The notes beneath the pieces were generated by a model. That model made no database searches. It saw nothing but the letters and a program-made list of their open reading frames with translations, and had not been told where the DNA came from. A stretch of DNA of 48,242 bases from Rhizobacter sp. Its GTDB lineage: Bacteria > Pseudomonadota > Gammaproteobacteria > Burkholderiales > Burkholderiaceae_C. How positions within the stretch are numbered: the stretch's first letter is position 1; every line of letters starts with the position of its first letter. Of the stretch, positions 41,947-48,242 are shown in pieces. The translations under genes and the position numbers were made by a program. The stretch spans positions 1 to 48,242 of the forward strand of contig JAJKJU010000036.1 in the NCBI GenBank assembly GCA_021153565.1, written 5' to 3'.

Positions 41947-43263
41947 ATGACTGAATCGCCACTGCGCGTCATGATCGTCGCCGAACACGCATCGGCCCGC
42001 TTCGGTGGAGAGGCGGCATTGCCGCTGCACTACTACCGTGTCCTGCGTTCGCGAAACATTCCCGTGTGGCTCGTCACGCATGCACGTGTTCGCGATGAGC
42101 TGCAAAAGGCCTATCCGGTCGATACGGACCACATCATCTACATCGAGGACACCTGGATTCATCGCGGGCTCTGGCGCGCCGGGCGCTTGTTGCCGACGCG
42201 ACTGGCTCATTTCTCGACCGGCTATCTGCTGCGCATCGTGACGCAGCTGACACAGCGCAGCATCGCACGTCGTGCCATCCGCAGCCTTGGAATTTCGATC
42301 GTGCACCAGCCCATGCCGGTGTCGCCCAAAGAGCCTTCCTTGCTTTACGAGTTGGGTGCGCCCGTCGTGATCGGACCCATGAATGGCGGCATGGACTTTC
42401 CGCCTGCCTTTCGCCAGCAGAAGGGAGCGCTGGTCGATCGAATCGTGGATGTCGGCCGGTCCGCTGCCAATTTCATGAACTGGCTCATCCCCGGAAAACG
42501 GCGAGCGGCGGCACTGCTGGTGGCCAATGGTCGCACGCGGGACGCTTTGCCGACGGGCACGTCTGCGAACGTGATCGAACTCGTCGAGAACGGGGTGGAC
42601 CTGTCGCTTTGGAAGCAATCCGGCCGTGCTCGATTGAACGAGGCGGGCGAGGTCACGCGTTTCGTATTTCTCGGGCGGCTTATTGGTCTGAAAGCGGTAG
42701 ATTTGCTGCTCACCGCTTTCGCCGTGGCTTGCAAGCAGGCGCCGATGTCGCTGGAGGTAATCGGTGACGGTGCAGCAGCGGCTGACCTCAGATCATTGGC
42801 CAACAAACTGGAGTTGACAGCGACCGCGGAGGGAGAAGCCGGCAAGGTGTTTTTCGCCGGGTGGATGACGCAGGCGGATTGCGCGCGCAAGCTCGCCCAG
42901 CAGGACTGCCTGATTCTTCCCAGCCTCATGGAGTGCGGTGGCGCAGTGGTGCTCGAAGCGATGGCTCTCGGCCTGCCAGTGATCGCCACCGATTGGGGGG
43001 GGCCAGCCGACTATGTGGATCCGAGTTGCGGGATCCTGGTCAAGCCAAGCTCGCGCGCAGCCATGATCGAAGGGCTGGTCGACGCCATGGTCCGGCTCGC
43101 TCAATCCTCGCCATTGCGCGCGGCCATGGGACAGGCCGGCCGCGACAAGGTGCTTCGCGAATTCGACTGGGAAGCGAAAGTCGATCGCATACTGACCATC
43201 TATCGTGATGCGATCCGTTCGTCGCAGTCCATATCGCAAGCGCATACAAGGCGGACGAACTGA
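41947..43263 (+). CDS. Glycosyltransferase family 4
   Basis: This is a 438-residue GT-B enzyme. It opens LRVMIVAEHASARFGGEAALPLHYYRVLRS, with GPMNGGMDFPPAF, ELVENGVDLSLWK and FVFLGRLIGLKAVDLLLTAF. The donor-domain motif is PSLMECGGAVVLEAMALGLPVIATDWGGP. The GPMNGG stretch resembles transferases of capsule and cellulose-like loci. It closes the plus-strand series, 18 bp after the acyltransferase, and is followed by an 83-bp convergent gap. Confidence 0.9.
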   Translation: MTESPLRVMIVAEHASARFGGEAALPLHYYRVLRSRNIPVWLVTHARVRDELQKAYPVDTDHIIYIEDTWIHRGLWRAGRLLPTRLAHFSTGYLLRIVTQLTQRSIARRAIRSLGISIVHQPMPVSPKEPSLLYELGAPVVIGPMNGGMDFPPAFRQQKGALVDRIVDVGRSAANFMNWLIPGKRRAAALLVANGRTRDALPTGTSANVIELVENGVDLSLWKQSGRARLNEAGEVTRFVFLGRLIGLKAVDLLLTAFAVACKQAPMSLEVIGDGAAAADLRSLANKLELTATAEGEAGKVFFAGWMTQADCARKLAQQDCLILPSLMECGGAVVLEAMALGLPVIATDWGGPADYVDPSCGILVKPSSRAAMIEGLVDAMVRLAQSSPLRAAMGQAGRDKVLREFDWEAKVDRILTIYRDAIRSSQSISQAHTRRTN

Positions 43264-43346
43264 ACCCTTCGCTCGCCCGCGTGCTCGTGCCCTCCAGCGT
43301 AGTGCTTCTGGTAGGTGTTGCACTTCAGACTTGAGGCCGCCCTGGT

Positions 43347-44078
43347 TTAACTCAGTCCGCGTCCGGTCTTATTCTGGCGCCGACGCAACGCAAGCACTGT
43401 GATTCCGAGCATCATCAAGCCATAGGTCGACGGCTCGGGAACTGCCATGACGTCGCCGTCGCGGACAGCCCAGGCGTAGCCGGCAAAGGTTTCGTGCAGG
43501 ATGATCTCCGTCGGACCCGATGTCAGGATGTCGAGGTTATAGCCTGGCGCCTCTGGGCCCGTATAGTTGCTTTCCATCAGGTATCCGGGCAGGCCGTAGA
43601 GCCACGCATTCAGGAAAGGTCCTTTCGAGCCACCCAGCAGGTGATACAAGTCGACCAGTTCATTGATGCCCGGTTCCGGACTGAATTCGCACCTCAGCCC
43701 GGTCTGAATGCCACGTCCTTGGTTGTGTGCGCAATCGACGGGGGCGACGCTGAGTGCACGCGGCAGCCGCCAGCCCTTGACGCCATAAATGTCGAGCGAC
43801 GCTGCCCACCCTACTGCAACATCCCGGTTCATCGCGCCCTCCACATTCGGCGGATAGGTGAACATGCTGGCAGGAGCGAAGCCGCTGGTGCCGGCATAGT
43901 TGGCGTCGGCCAGCCAGCTCAGGTTTGTCGAGGTGTCGTAGTAGGCATCGATGAGGCCATCGTGGTTGATGTCACGTGCCTGAAGTGTGGTCTCCCAGGA
44001 GCTTGGCGTGGCGATCGGCACGGCGTGAGCGGCTGCAGCCGCGGCGAAAAGGCTCAAACCTGCGAGCAAGGTGCGCAT
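43347..44078 (-). CDS. PEP-CTERM domain protein, predicted exosortase substrate
   Basis: This is a 243-residue exported protein. A signal peptide (MRTLLAGLSLFAAAAAAHA) is followed by a DUF1566-like or Asp-rich region: ARDINHDGLIDAYYDTSTNLSWLADANYAG (in parts), WRLPRALS and FAGYAWAVRDGD. The C terminus has the sorting signal VPEPSTYGLM at residues 213-222, a hydrophobic helix and the Arg-rich stop RRRQ. Exosortase B from this locus should cleave or transfer it during export. GGGAGAG precedes the ATG at 44078. It is the only PEP-CTERM motif I found in the window. Confidence 0.93.
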   Translation of the reverse strand: MRTLLAGLSLFAAAAAAHAVPIATPSSWETTLQARDINHDGLIDAYYDTSTNLSWLADANYAGTSGFAPASMFTYPPNVEGAMNRDVAVGWAASLDIYGVKGWRLPRALSVAPVDCAHNQGRGIQTGLRCEFSPEPGINELVDLYHLLGGSKGPFLNAWLYGLPGYLMESNYTGPEAPGYNLDILTSGPTEIILHETFAGYAWAVRDGDVMAVPEPSTYGLMMLGITVLALRRRQNKTGRGLS

Positions 44079-44373
44079 TGTTCTATCTCTCCCTGTGATT
44101 TATGGAGAGCAGAGAATATGGCCTCGACAACGAAGGCCGGCACTTCACTCGTGGGATATGAACATTTGCCCTGACGTGCGGAGCATCTCTGCCTACACCG
44201 TGATGCCGAGAAGGTCGGCATCCAGCGTCATCCCAGCTTGCCCTCGAGACTCGATGTCTCGTGGTACTTGGCGCGCTCGAAGCGATGACGCTGTGTTGAA
44301 GCGTCGTTGCGGTTTCTGCAGCGCGCCCGCTGCGGGTCTCCTGCGACAGGCTTCCTGCCTGCAGCGCAGCGAC

Positions 44374-44901
44374 TTACATGATTGTCTTGCTGACTTCGAC
44401 CGAAGCCTGACTTTCGGCGTTCACCTGGTTGAAGGCGCGTACGACGACATAGTACGTAGAGGCTGGCAGATTGCTGATCGTGGTGCTCAGCGTCGCCGGG
44501 TTATTGATCGTGACGTTGTCAGAGTAGAGGCCTTGCATCGTGCCGTAGTACACACGGTAGCCGGCCAAGTCGGACACGGGCGATCCGTCAGCGTTCGTCG
44601 AGGGCGCAGTCCAGCTCAGCGAGATGCTGCCGAGTGCCGGTGAGGGAGCGCTGGTGCCAGAACCATGAGAGGCTGGGGCCGACGTCGGCGCGGGGGCGCT
44701 GATGCCAGGGTCAGAGGGGGCTGGGTTGGGCGTCGGCTGCGAGGTCGCTGTGCCGCCGCCATCTGCGATCAGCGAGGCGGCCGAAGCGGTCGCGGAGCCG
44801 TCGGTGATACCGCCGCCACAGGCGGTCAGCATCGCGGCAACCAGTACACAGGTTGTCATGGACACGCTTTGTACTGACATTCGCTCGAAAAGGGCTCTCA
44901 T
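44374..44901 (-). CDS. FN3-domain lipoprotein (copy 2)
   Basis: This is a 175-residue protein with a lipobox MLTACGGG at the end of its leader. A long Pro/Ser/Ala linker follows, then a single fibronectin type III domain (SLSWTAPSTNADG, LAGYRVYYGT, TTISNLPASTYYVVVRAFN). Layout and domain sequence are close to the protein at 35720-36238, so the two are paralogues. GGAG lies seven bases before the ATG at 44901. It is downstream of manC-ugd on the same strand after a 362-bp gap and upstream of the PEP-CTERM gene. Confidence 0.88.
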   Translation of the reverse strand: MRALFERMSVQSVSMTTCVLVAAMLTACGGGITDGSATASAASLIADGGGTATSQPTPNPAPSDPGISAPAPTSAPASHGSGTSAPSPALGSISLSWTAPSTNADGSPVSDLAGYRVYYGTMQGLYSDNVTINNPATLSTTISNLPASTYYVVVRAFNQVNAESQASVEVSKTIM

Positions 44902-45263
44902 TCGTCACTCCAAGACAACCGCTCGCAGCCTGGCGTGAAGAAAACAGGGCGCTGCGAAACCAACCCCGAAGGGCGGGCACAGCGCGCTCGTTGAAAGAAA
45001 CCGACTCAACAGCACGACGGCCTTGTCTTCTTCTACCGGCACCGTTGGGTAACCAACCTGCCATCGCGTGTGCAGGGATCGGGCCAGGGCTTTTTGGGGG
45101 CGGTTCGGACAATTTCCTGTCGATTCAGTCAGGATTTCCGCCGACTGAAGTTGCGGCTTGTTGCAACCTCGACGATGCTTGGCCGAAGTGCATCCAGGAC
45201 AGGTGACAGGTTACGTGGCGGAGATCGTGGCGCCAGCGCGAGCCAGCGCCCAGTTCCGCGCTA
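44902..45263. other. Intergenic region between ugd and FN3 lipoprotein copy 2
   Basis: No gene is seen. A 14-bp inverted repeat, GTTGGGTAACCAAC, lies at 45044-45057, about 145 bp before the lipoprotein start, and could be an operator. A GGCGC/GCGCC pair near 45213-45235 is a weak terminator candidate for ugd. The promoter of the lipoprotein gene should be in this stretch but cannot be placed. Confidence 0.3.
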
Positions 45264-46601
45264 TCAAGCCCGCGGCTTGGCCGACCTTCCGATGCCGGTG
45301 TACTCAATGCCCAGTGCGAGCATGAGGTCGGGGTCGTAGAGGTTTCGGCCGTCAATCACCACCGGCTGCTTGAGCGAAGACTTGATGAGCTCGAAGTCCG
45401 GGCTCTTGAACTCTTTCCATTCGGTCAGCACGACGAGTGCGTCCGAACCTTCGAGCGCCTGCGCCTGGTTGTCCACGAAGCTCAGACCCGGCACGTCCGA
45501 CATCACGCGGCGCGCCTCGGGAATGGCCACCGGGTCGTATGCCTTGAGCTTCGCACCCCGGCGAGCCAGCTCGGCGATGACCACGCGGCTCGGGGCTTCG
45601 CGCATATCGTCGGTGTTGGGCTTGAAGGCCAGACCCCAGATTGCGACTTGGCGACCCCGCAGGTCTTCGCCAAAGCGGGCGACGATCTTGTCCACGAGGA
45701 TGTGCTTTTGCCGCTCGTTGGCTGCTTCAACGGCCTGGAGCACCTGCAATTCGATGCCGTTCTGGTTGGCCGTGGTGATGAGGGCTTTCACGTCCTTCGG
45801 AAAACACGAGCCGCCGTATCCCGCGCCCGCGTACAGGAAGTGATAGCCGATTCGCGGGTCGCTGCCGATGCCCTTGCGCACGAGTTCGATGTCCACGCCC
45901 ACCTTCTCAGACAGCAAGGCCAGTTCGTTCATGAAGCTGATGCGCGTCGCGAGCATCGAATTGGCCGCGTACTTGGTGAACTCGGCGCTCTTGATGTCCA
46001 TCACGAGCAGCCGGTCGTGGTTGCGAATGAAAGGTGAGTACAGCGCGCGCATCAAAAGAATCGCTCGCTCGTCGTCGGCGCCGACCACGATGCGGTCGGG
46101 CCGCATGAAGTCTTCGACCGCGGCGCCTTCTTTCAGGAACTCGGGATTCGAGACCACGGCAAAGTCGACCGTCGAGCCCCGCTGCTTCAGTTCTTCGGCG
46201 ATTGCCGCGCGCACTTTCTCGCCCGTGCCCACCGGGACGGTGCTCTTGTTGATGACGACCTTGTAGTCGGTCATGTGGCGGCCCACGTTGCGGGCGGCCG
46301 CGAGCACGTATTTGAGATCGGCGGAGCCGTCTTCGTCGGGTGGTGTGCCGACGCCGATGAACTGCAGCGTTCCGTGGTTGACGGCCGAGACGATGTCAGT
46401 GGTGAACTGTAGACGCCCTGCTGCGCGATTACGGGTGACCATGTCCAGCAGACCGGGCTCGTGAATCGGGATCCCGCCATCTTCGAGGATGCGGATTTTT
46501 TCGACGTCCAGATCGAGGCAGACAACGTGATTGCCCATTTCGGCGAGGCAGGTGCCTGTGACGAGTCCGACGTAGCCGGTGCCTATGACGGTGATCTTCA
46601 T
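45264..46601 (-). CDS. ugd: UDP-glucose 6-dehydrogenase
   Basis: This is a 445-residue cytoplasmic enzyme oxidising UDP-glucose to UDP-glucuronate with two NAD+. The NAD-binding start [20 protein letters not shown], the motif [14 protein letters not shown], the catalytic Cys in [16 protein letters not shown] and the C-terminal [11 protein letters not shown] all match. UDP-glucuronate would give the EPS its acidic sugar, or feed epimerases not seen here. It lies 34 bp downstream of manC on the same strand, so they form an operon. GDP-mannose dehydrogenase is the near alternative but the sequence details favour Ugd. Confidence 0.94.
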   Translation of the reverse strand: MKITVIGTGYVGLVTGTCLAEMGNHVVCLDLDVEKIRILEDGGIPIHEPGLLDMVTRNRAAGRLQFTTDIVSAVNHGTLQFIGVGTPPDEDGSADLKYVLAAARNVGRHMTDYKVVINKSTVPVGTGEKVRAAIAEELKQRGSTVDFAVVSNPEFLKEGAAVEDFMRPDRIVVGADDERAILLMRALYSPFIRNHDRLLVMDIKSAEFTKYAANSMLATRISFMNELALLSEKVGVDIELVRKGIGSDPRIGYHFLYAGAGYGGSCFPKDVKALITTANQNGIELQVLQAVEAANERQKHILVDKIVARFGEDLRGRQVAIWGLAFKPNTDDMREAPSRVVIAELARRGAKLKAYDPVAIPEARRVMSDVPGLSFVDNQAQALEGSDALVVLTEWKEFKSPDFELIKSSLKQPVVIDGRNLYDPDLMLALGIEYTGIGRSAKPRA

Positions 46602-46635
46602 TTTTCTCTTGCTTTCAGTTCAATCCGTAGGCGCG

Positions 46636-48090
46636 TCACTTCACGCGCCCATAGGTGTCTTCGTAGCGGACGATGTCGTCTTCACCCAAGTAGCTGCCCG
46701 ATTGCACTTCGATGATTTCGAGGGGTACCTTGCCGGGGTTGGCCAGCCGGTGCACCGTGCCCAGCGGGATATACGTGCTCTGGTTTTCCGTGAGCAGGAT
46801 CACCTGGTCGCCGTTGGTGACTTCGGCCGTGCCGCTCACCACGATCCAATGCTCGGCGCGGTGATGATGCTTTTGCAGGCTGAGCGACGCGCCCGGCTTG
46901 ACCATGATTCGTTTGACCTGGAATCGCGACCCGGCATCGATGCTGTCGTACCAGCCCCAGGGCCGGTGCACCTGCCGGTGCAGGTTCTGCTCCGTGCGAC
47001 CCGAGCCGCTGAGGTGCCCGACGATGTGCTTCACCTCTTGGCTGCGCGCGCGATCGGTGACGAGCACGGCGTCGGGCGTCTCGACCACGACGATGTTGTC
47101 GAGGCCCACCACGCCCACGAGTCGGCTCGTCGCGTGCACCAAGGTTCCATGGCTGTCGCGCACGAAGGTGTCACCGACCGAGGCGTTGCCGTCGGCATCC
47201 TTCTGGCTCACTTGCCACACCGCGTCCCAGGCGCCGAGGTCGGACCAGCCGGCGTCGAGCGGCACCATGCGGATGTCGAAGGACGCGCCACCGGGGCATT
47301 TCTCCATCACGGCATAGTCGATCGACTCGCTGGGGATGGCCTGGAATTCAGCCTTGCTGGGGCGGATAAAACTCGAGTCGACACTTTTTGCCGCCCACGC
47401 CGCGCGGGTCGCGGCAGCAATGTCGGGGCGGAACTTCTCCAGCGCCTTGAGCCACACGGAAGCGCGTACCACGAAGATGCCGCTGTTCCAGTAGTAGACA
47501 CCTTCGGCAAGGTAGCGCTTCGCGGTGTCGAGGTTGGGCTTCTCGACGAATTGCGCCACGGGCAGGGCAGGATCTGATCCATTGGCTCTTCCGGCGCGTA
47601 TGTAGCCGAATCCGGTCTCAGGCCGGTCAGGCGTGATGCCGAGGATCACGATTGCGCCCGTTGCCGCGGCGCGCACGGCCTGCTGCAACGCCGTCGTGAA
47701 GGCGACCTCGTCGGTGACGGTCTGGTCCGCGGGCGAGACGATCAGTACGGGGTCGGCGCTGCCGTCGGTTGCCTGCAAGGCGGCGATGGTCATGGCAGGC
47801 GCGGTGTTGCGGCCCACGGGTTCGAGCAAAACGCTGGCATCGGCCTTTCCGAGCTCGCGCAGCTGATCGAGCACCAGGAAACGATGGTCTTCGTTGCCGA
47901 CGACCTGTGGTGCGGCGACTTCGATGTCTGCGCTGGCGAGTCCGTCGAGGCGTGTGACTGCCTGTTGAAAGAGGCTGCGGTTTCCTTGCAGGACGAGGAA
48001 CTGCTTCGGGTACTGCGCGCGCGACAGCGGCCACAGCCGCGTGCCGCTGCCGCCGGCCATGATCACTGGGTGAACGACGATGTTGGGCAT
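46636..48090 (-). CDS. manC: Mannose-1-phosphate guanylyltransferase / mannose-6-phosphate isomerase (type II)
   Basis: This is a 484-residue bifunctional enzyme. The nucleotidyltransferase domain opens IVHPVIMAGGSGTRLWPLSR (in parts) with YPKQFL, and has FVEKPNLDTAKRYL. The C-terminal cupin isomerase domain carries RPWGWYDSIDAGSRFQVKRI (in parts), LSLQKHHHRAEHWIVVSG and IPLGTVHRLANPG, with metal-binding His residues. It makes GDP-mannose for the EPS. It heads the manC-ugd operon. Repeat copy F starts 28 bp upstream of its ATG, so the promoter must lie in the repeat or beyond. Confidence 0.95.
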   Translation of the reverse strand: MPNIVVHPVIMAGGSGTRLWPLSRAQYPKQFLVLQGNRSLFQQAVTRLDGLASADIEVAAPQVVGNEDHRFLVLDQLRELGKADASVLLEPVGRNTAPAMTIAALQATDGSADPVLIVSPADQTVTDEVAFTTALQQAVRAAATGAIVILGITPDRPETGFGYIRAGRANGSDPALPVAQFVEKPNLDTAKRYLAEGVYYWNSGIFVVRASVWLKALEKFRPDIAAATRAAWAAKSVDSSFIRPSKAEFQAIPSESIDYAVMEKCPGGASFDIRMVPLDAGWSDLGAWDAVWQVSQKDADGNASVGDTFVRDSHGTLVHATSRLVGVVGLDNIVVVETPDAVLVTDRARSQEVKHIVGHLSGSGRTEQNLHRQVHRPWGWYDSIDAGSRFQVKRIMVKPGASLSLQKHHHRAEHWIVVSGTAEVTNGDQVILLTENQSTYIPLGTVHRLANPGKVPLEIIEVQSGSYLGEDDIVRYEDTYGRVK

Positions 48091-48118
48091 GGGTATGAAG
48101 GGTCGGGTTCAGGAATTC

Positions 48119-48242
48119 AGAGGCTGAGAGTATTTCGAGCATGTCCGAGCAGCGCGTCAAAAGGCACCTGATCTAGGCGCAAAGCACAGCCATAGCCCGG
48201 GCTATGGCGAGCATTTGCAACGACGAGCAGGGGTCTTTTGGC
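48119..48242 (-). repeat. 161-bp palindromic repeat, copy F (partial, cut by window end)
   Basis: The first 124 bp of the element are present, beginning AGAGGCTGAGAG and including the tip CCATAGCCCGGGCTATGG, here a perfect 18-base palindrome. The orientation is that of copies A and B. It sits directly upstream of manC. The rest lies outside the window. Confidence 0.92.

Noticed and set aside
1-48242. CRISPR array, tRNA, rRNA or prophage genes
   Set aside because: The only recurrent sequence is the dispersed 161-bp element, which is not regularly spaced; no RNA gene or phage-like gene cluster was recognised.

Overview
The window is high-GC bacterial chromosome, most likely from a Burkholderiales betaproteobacterium of the Comamonadaceae, with Variovorax or a close relative as the best guess. 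The evidence is the housekeeping set (argJ, ugpQ, a DUF3683 iron-sulfur/FAD oxidase, a Bug-type solute-binding protein, the HIT-DUF971-ubiE trio) together with an EpsD/E/F/G plus exosortase B export system, a combination I know from this group. The genus is an inference. No rRNA, tRNA, CRISPR array or transposase gene was seen.

Layout. Positions 1-9.8 kb hold ordinary metabolic genes separated by copies of a 161-bp imperfect-palindrome repeat. Positions 10.2-15.3 kb hold the conserved secretion core of a Wzx/Wzy-type exopolysaccharide (EPS) locus: epsD, epsE, epsF, epsG, xrtB. Positions 15.5-27.0 kb hold a tightly packed plus-strand operon, with several stop/start overlaps of four bases or less: Wzy-like polymerase, signal-peptide glycoside hydrolase, Wzx-like flippase, four glycosyltransferases and a DUF535 protein. 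The last glycosyltransferase is broken by an in-frame TGA. Positions 27.1-29.2 kb hold three minus-strand genes (GNAT/FemAB-like protein, hexapeptide acetyltransferase, small membrane protein). Positions 29.5-33.8 kb hold a two-gene plus-strand operon: an adenylation-carrier-membrane-acyltransferase fusion of 1208 residues and an Asp/Glu-type racemase. Positions 34.0-36.2 kb encode exported surface proteins (beta-helix, FN3 lipoprotein). Positions 36.8-43.3 kb resume EPS genes on the plus strand: glycosyltransferase, epsI, GT2, WecG-type transferase with a STAS tail, OafA-type acyltransferase, GT4. Positions 43.3-48.1 kb are minus-strand: PEP-CTERM protein, a second FN3 lipoprotein, then manC-ugd for GDP-mannose and UDP-glucuronate.

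How it works together. ManC and Ugd supply sugar nucleotides. The glycosyltransferases build a lipid-linked repeat unit, the flippase and polymerase move and polymerise it, EpsF/EpsG set chain length, and EpsE exports it. XrtB with EpsI processes PEP-CTERM proteins such as the one at 43347-44078. No initiating sugar-phosphate transferase (EpsB/WbaP type) and no PrsK/PrsR regulator were seen, so these must lie elsewhere.

Most notable. The adenylation-carrier-acyltransferase fusion beside an amino-acid racemase looks like a single-chain counterpart of the Dlt D-alanylation machinery. I propose that it loads an amino acid, perhaps a D-amino acid, and passes it across or onto the exopolysaccharide. 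The second notable item is the 161-bp palindromic repeat. Six copies are present (two cut by the window ends), mostly just behind stop codons. One sits inside the EPS operon and one lies at the point where the ubiE neighbourhood appears to be interrupted.
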